A DNA stretch of 57,670 nucleotides from Actinomycetota bacterium (GCA_009699015.1 WLOY01000005.1:1-57670), one strand, 5' to 3'; positions 45,155 through 54,323 are shown, counted from the first letter of the stretch. Program-made: numbers and translations. The notes: a model not told the origin generated them from the sequence alone.

Positions 45155-48100
45155 ATGCCGGAATCTTCCGCGCCAGCCGAGGCCACTTCGCTGATGCTTG
45201 CCGCCGCCGTGGCGGAGTCGGTCGCCGACGCCGTCATCGCCTACGAGCCGGACGGCACGATCGCCTGGGCATCGCCGTCGCTCACGCCAGTGCTCGGCTG
45301 GGACCCGGCGAAGGTCATCGGAACGCGCCTGAGAATCGCGACGGATGAGGACGCGGCTAAAGCAGCGGAGATTACTGCCGAGGCCATGTCATCCGGGGCG
45401 CAGACGGCGCGCGCTCGGCTGAGGTCACGCCGCGCCGACGGGACGATCATCTGGACTGACACCCACTCGCGGCTCGTCCGCGATCCCAGCGGGACGGTGA
45501 CCTGGATCGTCGCGTCCATCCGCGATGTGACCGCAGACGTCGAGTGGCAGCGGCAGGCGATCGAGGCGGAGCAGCACTTCATGCTGGCCATGGAGCACTC
45601 CGCCGTCGGCATCGCCACCGTCGCTCCCGAGGGAGACTTCCTCACCGTGAACGACGCCCTGTGCGAAATGCTGAAACGAGATCCCGCCACGTTGCTGTCC
45701 AGCAGATGGCAGGACTTCACCCATCCGCAGGATGTCGACGTCGATCAGGGCCTCGTGAACGAACTGCTCGCAGGCGATCGCGATTCGTACCGGCTGCGCA
45801 AGCGCTACCTGTGCCCCGACGGCTCGGTCGTTTGGGGCGACCTGTCCGTCGCCGCGGTACGCGATTCGGTCGGGAAGGTGAGCTGCTTCATCTCCCAGAT
45901 CATCGACGTCACGGAGAAGGTGACGAGCGCGGAGCGGTACCGGCTCCTCGCCGAGCATGGCACCGACGTGGTGTCGACGAGCGCCCACGACTGCATGATG
46001 GAGTGGCTGTCCCCGTCGGTCGAGCAGCTGCTGGGATGGCCGGCCGGCGACTTGATCGGCACCTCCTTCCTCGCGTACCTGCATGCGGAGGACCACCCGC
46101 TCGTGGCAGCTGCCCATGATCGGGTACTCAAGGGCGAGGCGGCGAGGTTCGAGGTGCGGATGCGGACCCGCGAGCGCGGCGATCGATGGGTGAATGTCGT
46201 GCTCACTCCGATTCTCGGGGACGGCCCAGACGTCATCGGGTGCATTGCCCGTTGGCGCGATGTTCAGAGCGAGCACGAGGCCCGCGAGGAACTCGAGGCC
46301 TCCGAGCGCCGGTTCCGCATAATGGTGGAGAACGCCAGTGATGTCGTCTACTCCGCTGGTGGTGATAGGCGCGTGACGTGGGTGGCGCCCGCCGTCACGC
46401 AGACTCTCGGCTGGTCGCCCGACGAGCTCCTCGGAGTCGATCTCATTGATCTACTGCATCCCGACGACAGGGGAGCGTCTGAGCGTGTCATCGCCCATGT
46501 GCTGGCGGGCGATGACACGCCGATCACCGAAGGCGACGTTGTCGCGCGGGTCCGAACGAGGTCGAACGAGTATCGCTGGATGTCGGTGAAGCTCACCCGA
46601 TGGGCTGGCGAACCCGGCGACCCGTTGGGCATCGTCGGCGGGCTCACCCTCGTCGACGACCTCATGGAGCAACGCCTTCGCGCCCAGGCCGATGAGGAGC
46701 GGATCCAGTCGCTGCTCGACACGATGCTCGAGCCGTTCACGCTGCTCGCCGCTGAGCGGGACGACTCAGGGACGATCGTGGACTTCGTGATCGCGGAAGC
46801 CAACCACTCCGCCCTCGACGTGTACGAAATGACGCATGACGAGCTGGTCGGGCAGCGGTTCAGCGTCCTGCACCCGGCCGCCATGACGACCGGCCTGTTC
46901 GCGATGTACGCGGCCGTCGTCGATGGGGGCGAGCCGCTCTCCCTCAATGACTTGGCGTACCCGTGGGAGCCGCGAGGGGGGCAGGTCATGCGCTTCGACG
47001 TGCGTGCCGTCAAGGCCGGAGAGGCGGTGAGCCAGACATGGCGCGACGTGAGCGAGCGCTTTGCCGTGAGCGAGCTCATCGCGCGGTCGGAGGAGCACTT
47101 CAGGCTGCTCGCCGAGAACTCGACTGACGTCGTGCTGCAGGATCTCGGGGGCATCGTTCAATGGGTGTCGCCCTCCCTGACCGCCTGCCTTGGCTGGGAT
47201 TCGTCCGACTGGATTGGTCGATCGGTCAGGGGGTTCGCTCATCCCGGCGATGCCGGGCGCTTCGATGAGATCCAACCACGTACCGAGGCGAGCGAGTCGA
47301 CGATCACGACCCTGCGCCTGCGTGGCAAGAACGGCACCTACCACTGGGTCGAGATCCATGCCGGGCGCTACGCGGACGACCAAGGGAGCAGCCATGGCTT
47401 CGTCGCATCCTTTCGAGTCGTCGACCGGGAGGTCGCCGCACGCGAGGCGCTGGCAGCGGCCGAGGAGGAGTTCCGGCTCATAGCCCAGAATTCGACCGAC
47501 GTCGTCTGGCACGCCCGCAACGGCCAGATCGCCTGGATCTCGCCATCAGTGAGCGCCGTGCTCGGCGGCGAGCCAGCGGAGTGGATCGGCGTGGACATTG
47601 CCAAGATCCTGCATCCCGACGACCTGCCCGCTCACCTCGCGAGCCTGTCCGAGGCGGCCCCGGGCTCCGCGAGCGTCGTGCGAGCCAGGCTCCGGGCGAG
47701 CGACGGCACGTACCACTGGATCGACGCGAACACGGGGTCTTTCATCAATGCGCAAGGCGAGGAGGACGGCGTGATTGCCTCCTTCCGAGTCGTCGACGAT
47801 CTCGTCGCTGCCGAGGAGGAGCTGGCCTACTACGCGTGGTTCGATGCGCTCACCGGCCTCATGAACCGCAGGGAGATCTTCCACAAATTGCGGGGCATCT
47901 CGAGCGGCAATCGCGAACCGGGCGACGTGACGGCGATGCTCTTCTGCGACATCGATCGGTTCAAGGACGTCAACGATGCCTACGGCCACGCAGCCGGCGA
48001 TGAGGTGCTGCGCAGGCTGGCGGAGCGGATCAGCGCCTCAGTGCGCAGCGATGATGCGGCCGCCCGCATCGGCGGGGATGAGTTCCTCGTCGTCCTCACG

Positions 48101-48322
48101 GGCACCCACAGTCTCGATGAGGCGGTCGCCGTCGCGGAGAAGATCCGTGACGCGGCCGCCGTATCCGTGTCCGTGGACCATACGCAGGTCGTCACGTCGC
48201 TCAGCATCGGCGTGGCGCTGGTGCGCCAGGGCGAGAGCATCGGTGACCTCATCGCCCACGCGGACAAGGCGCTGTACGCGGCGAAGCGGGCCGGGCGGAA
48301 TCAGGTCGTGGCGATTGCCTAG
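45155..48322 (+). CDS. seven-PAS-domain GGDEF diguanylate cyclase
   Basis: A 1055-aa soluble signalling protein predicted to make cyclic-di-GMP. Seven PAS modules in tandem are seen, starting near residues 20, 140, 265, 385, 510, 640 and 765; recurring signatures are FRLLAENSTDVV, WVSPSL and LHPDD-type turns. The C-terminal GGDEF domain (about 890-1050) has the intact motif IGGDEF and an I-site Arg-Ser-Asp-Asp five residues earlier. It has no membrane helix, so PAS ligands or redox state are probably sensed in the cytosol. ATG at 45155; a TTG 21 bases upstream is less likely. A 4-base overlap joins it to the convergent PAP2 gene. Confidence 0.93.
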   Translation: MPESSAPAEATSLMLAAAVAESVADAVIAYEPDGTIAWASPSLTPVLGWDPAKVIGTRLRIATDEDAAKAAEITAEAMSSGAQTARARLRSRRADGTIIWTDTHSRLVRDPSGTVTWIVASIRDVTADVEWQRQAIEAEQHFMLAMEHSAVGIATVAPEGDFLTVNDALCEMLKRDPATLLSSRWQDFTHPQDVDVDQGLVNELLAGDRDSYRLRKRYLCPDGSVVWGDLSVAAVRDSVGKVSCFISQIIDVTEKVTSAERYRLLAEHGTDVVSTSAHDCMMEWLSPSVEQLLGWPAGDLIGTSFLAYLHAEDHPLVAAAHDRVLKGEAARFEVRMRTRERGDRWVNVVLTPILGDGPDVIGCIARWRDVQSEHEAREELEASERRFRIMVENASDVVYSAGGDRRVTWVAPAVTQTLGWSPDELLGVDLIDLLHPDDRGASERVIAHVLAGDDTPITEGDVVARVRTRSNEYRWMSVKLTRWAGEPGDPLGIVGGLTLVDDLMEQRLRAQADEERIQSLLDTMLEPFTLLAAERDDSGTIVDFVIAEANHSALDVYEMTHDELVGQRFSVLHPAAMTTGLFAMYAAVVDGGEPLSLNDLAYPWEPRGGQVMRFDVRAVKAGEAVSQTWRDVSERFAVSELIARSEEHFRLLAENSTDVVLQDLGGIVQWVSPSLTACLGWDSSDWIGRSVRGFAHPGDAGRFDEIQPRTEASESTITTLRLRGKNGTYHWVEIHAGRYADDQGSSHGFVASFRVVDREVAAREALAAAEEEFRLIAQNSTDVVWHARNGQIAWISPSVSAVLGGEPAEWIGVDIAKILHPDDLPAHLASLSEAAPGSASVVRARLRASDGTYHWIDANTGSFINAQGEEDGVIASFRVVDDLVAAEEELAYYAWFDALTGLMNRREIFHKLRGISSGNREPGDVTAMLFCDIDRFKDVNDAYGHAAGDEVLRRLAERISASVRSDDAAARIGGDEFLVVLTGTHSLDEAVAVAEKIRDAAAVSVSVDHTQVVTSLSIGVALVRQGESIGDLIAHADKALYAAKRAGRNQVVAIA

Positions 48323-49134
48323 CGGGGGAAAGGCGGCCGCTGCGAGGGGATGAGGAGGGCGAGGCCCGCTGCGAGGCCGAGCAGGATGACTGAGACGACG
48401 CCGTCGATGATGAAGTGGTTGCCGGTCACGATGACGACCCACAGCGTGGCGAGGGGGTACAGAAGCACGAGCCAGCGCCACGGGCTGCGGACCGCGATGA
48501 TGACAATCATGGCGACGACCGCCGCCCAGGCGATGTGGACCGATGGCATGGCCGCATACTCGTTGGCGCCCGGCACGAGCGCGTACACCGACCGGCCGTT
48601 CTCGAGCGCGGTATCGACGATTCCGAGGCTGGGCAGGAGCCTGGGGGGTGCCACGGGCTTGAGCTGGATGAGCAGGCACATCGCCATCAGGAAGGCGACT
48701 GTCGTTCGGGTGAAGGCCCAGTGATCGCGGCGCATGAGGAGCACCCAGATGAGCGTGATGACGAAGACCGGGATGTGCAGGCCGGTGTAGTAGACGTCTG
48801 CGAGGTGGATGATCGCGTCGTTGCCGAGGACCGCCTGCTGGATGGCGGCCTCGCTCGGCCAGCGCAGGGCGGCCTCGAGGTCGGCGAGCCACAGGCCGGC
48901 GGCATCGGCCTGCTCGAGGCCGCCGATCGACAGCGAACCGACGTACTGCCAAGCGGCGTAGAGGCCGAGGATGAGGGCGAGTTCCCTCAAGACGAGGATC
49001 GTTGCGTCCAGGCGGGGACGGGTCTGGGCCGAGCGCCGGCGGACAAGGCTGAGGGCGAGGGAGCAGAAGGCGACGACGGCCGCGATGACGAGCGCCTGCC
49101 GCCACGGCAGCCAGCCGAGGTCTGGAAGTTCCAT
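48319..49134 (-). CDS. PAP2-superfamily (Aur1/Ipt1-like) membrane enzyme
   Basis: Integral membrane phosphatase or phosphotransferase of 271 aa with six or more helices. Motif 2 is AAMPSVHIAWA and motif 3 is GNHFIIDGVVS, the pattern of the inositolphosphotransferase-like PAP2_3 group; motif 1 is KPVAPPR with the basic residues. In actinobacteria such enzymes act on phosphatidylinositol or polyprenyl phosphates; the substrate is unknown. ATG at 49134; the stop overlaps the PAS-GGDEF gene tail to tail. Confidence 0.9.
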   Translation of the reverse strand: MELPDLGWLPWRQALVIAAVVAFCSLALSLVRRRSAQTRPRLDATILVLRELALILGLYAAWQYVGSLSIGGLEQADAAGLWLADLEAALRWPSEAAIQQAVLGNDAIIHLADVYYTGLHIPVFVITLIWVLLMRRDHWAFTRTTVAFLMAMCLLIQLKPVAPPRLLPSLGIVDTALENGRSVYALVPGANEYAAMPSVHIAWAAVVAMIVIIAVRSPWRWLVLLYPLATLWVVIVTGNHFIIDGVVSVILLGLAAGLALLIPSQRPPFPR

Positions 49135-49246
49135 GACCCCACGGTAGCGATGGTCGGTGGGTCACCCCCCGAACGAATGCCGAGGCCAGAAGTCATCATG
49201 ATGCGTCAGAGGTGATGTATTGATGTTCGCAAGCACCGCTTGGGAT

Positions 49247-49483
49247 ATGCGGACGACATTGACATTGGACGATGATCTCGCCATGGCGCTGCAGGACAAG
49301 GCCCGCACCACGGGCCGGCCCTTCAAGGAGGTCGTCAATGCCTGGCTGCGCGAGGGCATCGACCTGGCGAAGGCCCTGGACCTCGTCGCGCTGGCCCTTG
49401 AATACGGCGGGACAGTCCATTCGGCCGACTCGGATTTCGCGCGGTTCCCGGACGTCCGGTGGGTAAACCCGCTGGCCTGGTAG
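49247..49483 (+). pseudogene. in-frame vapB-vapC chimera (toxin-antitoxin remnant)
   Basis: A 78-aa frame. Residues 1-37 (MRTTLTLDDDLAMALQDKAR, then TGRPFKEVVNAWLREG) are the ribbon-helix-helix start of a VapB-type antitoxin. From residue 38 the sequence (DLVALALEYGGTVHSADSDF and ARFPDVRWVNPLAW) is the C-terminal end of a VapC PIN toxin. An internal deletion has joined the two genes in frame, removing the antitoxin's toxin-binding tail and most of the PIN domain, including its first acidic residues. It cannot encode a working RNase; the DNA-binding part could still bind the old operator. Start at 49247; in-frame starts at 49220 and 49223 exist. Confidence 0.72.
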
Positions 49484-49576
49484 CGAATTGCCACGTCGTC
49501 ACGAGATCGGTCTGCCAGAATCCGCTGAGCGACGTGGTGCGGCACTCGCGGGCCGGTTCTGGTGTAGACAGCACTC

Positions 49577-49987
49577 ATGAACGAGGAGACGTACACCCAG
49601 GTGATGCTCGTCGTCGCGCAGGTCTTCGAGGTCATTGCCGCCGGCGTTCTCTTCGCGGGCCTGCTGTGGTCATTGTGGATCTCGCTTCGGGACTACCGGC
49701 GGCGAAGGGACGGTGGCCTGGCCTACCGGGTCATGCGGCAGTCCTTCGGCGGCGCGATCCTGCTCGGCCTCGAGATCCTCGTTGCCGGCGACTTGATCCG
49801 CACGGTGGCCGTCGCGCCGACGCTCGACAATGTGCTCGTGCTCGGCATCATCGTCCTCATCCGCACGTTCCTGAGCTTCAGCCTCGAGATCGAGATGGAC
49901 GGGGTGCCACCGTGGCGCAAGGGACTCGTGAGCGGTGCGAGCGTGATGGCGAGGGCGGCGGCCTCCGCAAAGCCTGCGCCCGGCTAG
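49577..49987 (+). CDS. DUF1622 membrane protein
   Basis: A 136-aa protein with three hydrophobic segments (about 10-34, 56-74, 83-104). VFEVIAAGVLFAGLLWS, then RQSFGGAILLGLEILVAGDLIRTVAV and VLIRTFLSFSLEIEMDG, are the DUF1622 signature. No function is known for the family. The Glu and Arg in membrane segments suggest a channel-like or signalling role, which is only inference. ATG at 49577. A GC-rich hairpin (50008-50027) lies beyond its stop. Confidence 0.85.
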   Translation: MNEETYTQVMLVVAQVFEVIAAGVLFAGLLWSLWISLRDYRRRRDGGLAYRVMRQSFGGAILLGLEILVAGDLIRTVAVAPTLDNVLVLGIIVLIRTFLSFSLEIEMDGVPPWRKGLVSGASVMARAAASAKPAPG

Positions 49988-50007
49988 TCAGGTCCATGCC
50001 TGCCCAG

Positions 50008-50027
50008 CGCCGCGGGCACACGCGGCG
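50008..50027. terminator. candidate hairpin after DUF1622 gene
   Basis: CGCCGCG and CGCGGCG pair exactly around the loop GGCACA between the convergent DUF1622 gene and the protease remnant. No T-run. Confidence 0.35.
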
Positions 50028-50036
50028 GTCGATAGT

Positions 50037-50530
50037 TCATGAACGGGATTGCCTGGACAGGTCAACCAGCGCCAGGCGATCCGACGCGGTGTAGTCGCCG
50101 CGGCCTGCGAGCCAGTACATGAACATCACCGAGAGCGGATCACTGCTATGGCCCAGTCCCATGACATGGCCGTACTCATGGGCCATGAGGCCGACCCTGT
50201 CTTCGAGGGTCATCCAGCGACTGCCCTTCGGTCTGCCCACCCGGACGCATCGGCGGGTGTCTCAAGCCAGGTGAGCGAAGCCTCGGCGATGACGCCGGAA
50301 GCCAGCAGGCCCGGGCGCTGGTCGCCGTTCTCGTAGGTGATGACGACATTGATGCCGGCGATTGTCGGGACGGCCCCCGGCACATCGGCGGCCTGGCCGG
50401 GTCGAACGTCCAGTTGATGGGGGTGGACAGTGGCCAGCGAGGGGACAGCGCCGCGGTCTTCTCGCCATTGATGAACAACTGGCTTGAGAGCTCCGCCCTG
50501 AGGGGCGGCAGTGGGCTACTGCGGCGGTGG
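50037..50530 (-). pseudogene. matrixin-like zinc metalloprotease, frameshifted remnant
   Basis: The C-terminal piece (50037-50243) encodes GLMAHEYGHVMGLGHSSDP, a complete HExxHxxGxxH zinc site followed by the matrixin-type SDP and a Met-turn-like VMFMYW. The upstream part is split over two other frames: INGEKTAALSPRWPLSTPIN (about 50405-50470) and, one frame over, ADVPGAVPTIAGINVVITYE up to about 50230. Two single-base shifts, near 50395-50405 and near 50235, would restore one protein. No signal peptide or start is found upstream. Either a decayed secreted protease or a region with assembly errors. Confidence 0.65.
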
Positions 50531-50534
50531 GCGA

Positions 50535-51974
50535 CTACTGGGCGGTTGCGCAGTAGAGCGAGCGGTCACGCACCCCGCAACGGGCGAAACGGCTTCCGTC
50601 CGTTCCTTTCATGTCTAGCCGCCACGATCCGGCAGTCTCATTGGGTGTCGCCATCGCGTACCCGAATGTCACGTCGACCCATGCCCAGCTGGGCATGGGG
50701 TAGGTCTTGCCCTCACCGACGGTGTAGGCCGTGGTCGGCAGGGAGTAGCCGATCGTGGGATCGAGTTCGGTCCCGGCGTTGCCGAGGATGAGCTGGCCCG
50801 GCTGCCCGGGCAACTGCACCGCCTGCGCGAGGTGCTGGTGCGAGGAGAAGATCATGTCGTACGAATCGAGCAGGCCGTAGGCGGCGGCGCCCTGGTCATA
50901 CGACGACCATTGGCTGAAGGGCTGGCCCGGCGTGGCGAAGACCGTGGGCAGGATCCCGAAGATCGGTCGGTGGGTGACGAGCCACGATTCGCGTCCGGCC
51001 CGTGGCGCGGTCAGCGCGGCGGCCTTGGCGTATGCGGGGCGCTGGATGGCGGCATAGGCTTCGACGACGGCATCGTTGCCTCCGGCGGAATCGACGACGG
51101 CAAGGCGCAGGGTGCGACCAGTGGTCACCGGCAGGTCGATTGCGTAGGTGTCACTCGGCAGCGTCGGCGCGGCGGTGAGCGTGCCATTCACGTCGATGGG
51201 CGCGCACGCGCCCGAAGTGCCCTCCCGCGGATCGAGGAAGTAGAAGTAGCCGTTGCCGCCGCGGTAGCAGGCCTCGTGGTTGCCGCGAATGGCGACGAGG
51301 GGAGCGACGCTGAGCATGGGGGCCATCGGGAGGAAGGCATCCGCGAGCCAGCCGTAGGCGCTGTCGGTGAACGGCATGCCGGTCACCGGCGAGGGGCTCG
51401 ACCCGCAGAGCGCCTGGTCGGCTGCCGGGCAGGGGGCCTCGCGGTAGAAGTAGTCGCCGTTCATGATGATCGCGTCGGGACGCTCCTTGGCGATCTCGCT
51501 CGCGATCCGGGCCAGCGGCCATTCGTCGGGGTCGGCGCAGTCCTGAACCTGCCGAGCGGAGATGCGACAGCCGCTGTCGCCCATCAGCGCCAGCCGGGTC
51601 GTCCGTGCCGGCATCCGAGCGGGGATGGGGCGCCCCTCGATGGACGCGCTTACCGAGCCTCGCGGCATGACCGATGAGCACACGGTCAGGGAGTCGAATG
51701 CGGGGGAGGTGCGAGCGGGCCGTGGGCGTTCGCGCATCGTGATCGACCGGGTGGCACCGCCAACGGACGTGACGTCGAGGGTGGGGCAGTCGACGCCGGC
51801 GGCGACGATCGCGCGGGCGACGAGGCCCGACGGCGCGGTCGAAATCGGAGCCGCGATCGAGTAGGCCGCGATTGCGGACGAGGACACCGCGGCTTGCGCG
51901 GGAAGCGCGGCTGAGCCGACACCAACCGCGATGATGAGCAATGCAACTGCACCGGCGTTCTGCATGGCCTTCAC
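50535..51974 (-). CDS. secreted metallophosphoesterase (purple acid phosphatase-like)
   Basis: A 479-aa exported phosphoesterase. The signal peptide (about 1-28) reads AGAVALLIIAVGVGSAALPAQA. Metal-binding motifs in order: LALMGDSGCR, IIMNGDYFYRE, IRGNHEAC, LVTHRPIFG and a final FSSHQHLAQ where GHxH is usual. These fit the calcineurin-like/purple acid phosphatase fold. GTG at 51974 has GGAGA upstream; an ATG at 51965 is an alternative. Divergent from the SIR2-type gene, with 239 bases between. Substrate unknown. Confidence 0.88.
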   Translation of the reverse strand: MKAMQNAGAVALLIIAVGVGSAALPAQAAVSSSAIAAYSIAAPISTAPSGLVARAIVAAGVDCPTLDVTSVGGATRSITMRERPRPARTSPAFDSLTVCSSVMPRGSVSASIEGRPIPARMPARTTRLALMGDSGCRISARQVQDCADPDEWPLARIASEIAKERPDAIIMNGDYFYREAPCPAADQALCGSSPSPVTGMPFTDSAYGWLADAFLPMAPMLSVAPLVAIRGNHEACYRGGNGYFYFLDPREGTSGACAPIDVNGTLTAAPTLPSDTYAIDLPVTTGRTLRLAVVDSAGGNDAVVEAYAAIQRPAYAKAAALTAPRAGRESWLVTHRPIFGILPTVFATPGQPFSQWSSYDQGAAAYGLLDSYDMIFSSHQHLAQAVQLPGQPGQLILGNAGTELDPTIGYSLPTTAYTVGEGKTYPMPSWAWVDVTFGYAMATPNETAGSWRLDMKGTDGSRFARCGVRDRSLYCATAQ

Positions 51975-52213
51975 TTGCTCGTCTCCGATCCGAGGCGACC
52001 CGACTGCTTGGCTTGAAGCAGGATCGTACCTTGGCGGGCTTTGCAGTAGCCGCGGAGTCGCTGGCGCAATTGCCGGTCGCGCTTGGTCCTGACATCGCAC
52101 GCGAACCGAGGGGATCCCTTGGCGTCGAATGCTGTGGTAGCGCCAATTTCGCCGAGGGTTCGTCTCCAGCCCGTAGGCTCCGAGGCGGGCGGACGAAGGG
52201 CGGTGCGGCGAGC

Positions 52214-53812
52214 ATGCAATTGACTGAGGTGGAGGCGATCCGCCGGGGCCGCACGCGGCACCTGTTCGCCCTGCAGGGGGACCTGAGTCTGATCGATGCT
52301 GATGCGCACCTGATACCCACTGACTCCTACGGCAGCGTCGAGGACCACTGGGCGTGGGCGGTAGGTGTCGACCGCGACGGCCGGACCCGTCAACTTCGTC
52401 GGGAGGAGCGGCTCCTCGAGGCCGAAGGCCACGCCTGGGTGGACGAGGCCCCGGCCGGGCCGGTGCTCGCGGTCAACGTTGCCGGGGGCAACAGCGACAA
52501 CGATGTCCCTTCGATGATCCGCCGGCTCGGGGCTTGCTTCGAGGCTCTGGGGGAGCGGGGCCTGCCGACTCGATTCCGTTCCCGGCCTCTCGTGGCCATG
52601 CCGCTCGTCGGGGTCGGGCGAGCGGGTCTCGGCGGGCGCACCGGCGAGGTCATCGCCTCGCTCCTCGACGCAATCGGCGATCACTTCGACCGAAGTCCCG
52701 CCGGCGGCTTCGACCTCGTCATCGTCACGCGAGACTCCAGCAGCATCGCCGCCCTGCAGCATGAGCGCCGCGCGCGTTTCAGCGCGACGTCAACGGGGGT
52801 GGTCCCGGACTGGCTTGAAAAGGTGGTCGCGGCGGGCCGGGCAGGGGAGTTGGCCGTCATGTTCGGGGCGGGTGCGAGCGCGGCCCTCGGCCTGCCGATG
52901 TGGGATGAGCTGCTCAGGAAACTGGTGCAGTCACTCGATGATCCCGAGCTCAGCCGGATGGACCTTACGGGCCTGGACCCCACCGATGCGGCGACCCTGC
53001 TCATCGAGGCCGGTGGCAGCGGCTGGTTCAGCGATGCGCTCGTCCGCCTGCTGGCCACGCCACGCCATTCCCTCACGCATGGGCTCATCGCTAACTTCCG
53101 TTGCCCGCTCACCGTCACGACGAACTACGACCAAGCGTTCGAACTGGCAGCGGAATCGATCACCGGATCACCGGTTGCAGTCCTGCCGTGGGATGAGGAT
53201 TCCGGCGCCGGCACTCGGGTTCTGAAGCTCCACGGCGATCTCACGAGGGGGCAGCTGGTCTTGTCCCGCGACCAGTTCGTCGCCATGCATGCGTTCCGCC
53301 GGCCCCTGGCCGGAGTGCTGCAGTCCAGGATGCTCATCGGTCACCTGCTTGCCGTCGGCACGTCGATGAGCGATTCAACCCTCGTCCATGCGGCGGAGGA
53401 GTTCCGTGCGCTCATCGCGCAAACGCAGCAGGCGAAGACGCCGCAGGGCGAGCGGGCCGGCGAGGTGCGGGCGGGAACGGTTGTCCTCACCACGTCGGAC
53501 CCGGCGCGGGTGCGGTTGCTCGATCGGGCCTTCACGGTGGTTGAGGGAGATGCGGAACTCGGGGTGCGCGAGTCGGCGCGCGATGTTGACGTGCTGCTCG
53601 ACTGGATCGCCATGCAGGAGTCGAGCGACCTGTCATTCGCCCTCGATGCCCGCTACCGTGCGCTTCTCTCGCCGGCCGATCAGAATCTCGCCGCGCGGCT
53701 CATGTCGCTCGCGGGCGCTGAAGATCATCAGTCGCGCCTTCGGTCATCAGTGGAGGCCTACCTTTCATCGCTTGGAGCCAATGGCGTCGCCCCCTCTTCG
53801 ACGATCGGCTGA
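52214..53812 (+). CDS. macro-like domain fused to SIR2 (NADase-type) domain, candidate defence protein
   Basis: A 532-aa soluble protein. Residues about 1-190 resemble a macro (ADP-ribose-binding) fold: FALQGDLSLIDADAHLIPTD, AVNVAGGNSDND and AMPLVGVGRAGLGG. Residues about 210-440 are a SIR2-like domain: ELAVMFGAGASAALGLPMWD (Ser222 in the NAD loop), VTTNYDQAFE with Asn304, LKLHGDLTRGQLVLSRDQF with His340, and LLAVGTSMSDSTLVH. Asn and His are the catalytic pair of NAD-cleaving SIR2 defence effectors. The C-terminus (440-532) is helical. It stands alone beside mobile-element debris. Inference: abortive-infection NADase regulated by ADP-ribose or a nucleotide signal. Confidence 0.82.
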   Translation: MQLTEVEAIRRGRTRHLFALQGDLSLIDADAHLIPTDSYGSVEDHWAWAVGVDRDGRTRQLRREERLLEAEGHAWVDEAPAGPVLAVNVAGGNSDNDVPSMIRRLGACFEALGERGLPTRFRSRPLVAMPLVGVGRAGLGGRTGEVIASLLDAIGDHFDRSPAGGFDLVIVTRDSSSIAALQHERRARFSATSTGVVPDWLEKVVAAGRAGELAVMFGAGASAALGLPMWDELLRKLVQSLDDPELSRMDLTGLDPTDAATLLIEAGGSGWFSDALVRLLATPRHSLTHGLIANFRCPLTVTTNYDQAFELAAESITGSPVAVLPWDEDSGAGTRVLKLHGDLTRGQLVLSRDQFVAMHAFRRPLAGVLQSRMLIGHLLAVGTSMSDSTLVHAAEEFRALIAQTQQAKTPQGERAGEVRAGTVVLTTSDPARVRLLDRAFTVVEGDAELGVRESARDVDVLLDWIAMQESSDLSFALDARYRALLSPADQNLAARLMSLAGAEDHQSRLRSSVEAYLSSLGANGVAPSSTIG

Positions 53813-54084
53813 ACGAGGTCGCCGCCGGGCGGAGAATGGCCGGCGATGTAGGCCGCGAGCAGCACTGTGACATCAATCAGTGGCGCGAACGTGGTTCTTA
53901 GGCATGTGTGTCCGGCGGGCTCGCTGGCGGAGTCGGGGTGGCTGGGATCTCTGAGCTGTGCGGGGGAGCATGACGAAGCGTGATGAGATGACCGTGTTTC
54001 CACGGTAGTGCCGGGGGCCTCGACCCAATAGTCTGCAATTACTTGCACGATGATGGGACGAAGTCCCGGTGAGGCTCGGCCCTA
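53813..54084. other. intergenic region without recognised gene
   Basis: About 270 bases after the SIR2-type gene. No reading frame with convincing codon use, no RNA gene. The last part must contain the promoter of the broken lipoprotein gene, since that gene begins at 54085. Confidence 0.5.
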
Positions 54085-54323
54085 ATGAGTGCACGCAGCA
54101 GTCTTTTCAGTGTTTTCGGTTCACGTTCAGCCAGCGGAAAGGCCGCTTGCGCGGTCATCGCATGCGCGGTGTTGCTCCTGACGGCCTGCGGTGGCAGTGG
54201 GGTTGGCTGCGCCTGCTAGCAGCGTCCCGTCTGGCGCGGGCACGACGGCAAAAGGCGTCGAGGTCCCCGAGAGTGCTCCAACTGTTCGCCTGCCCACTAT
54301 TCCCGATCCCGGTGTCCCGCTTC
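54085..54323 (+). pseudogene. lipoprotein gene, frameshifted and cut by an IS remnant
   Basis: The ATG at 54085 begins MSARSSLFSVFGSRSASGKA, then a hydrophobic signal ending in LLLTACGGSG, a perfect lipobox. In this frame a stop follows at 54217 after 44 residues. From about 54190 the next frame continues with a typical lipoprotein linker (LAAPASSVPSGAGTTAKGVE, then VPESAPTVRLPTIPDPG) as far as 54323, where the inverted repeat of the IS1380-type element begins. One frameshift and one insertion explain the remains. No continuation is found past the element. Confidence 0.6.

Noticed and set aside
48319..48322. Four-base tail-to-tail overlap of the PAS-GGDEF and PAP2 genes
   Set aside because: A similar overlap occurs at 21157-21160; such short convergent overlaps are common in compact genomes and need no special explanation.
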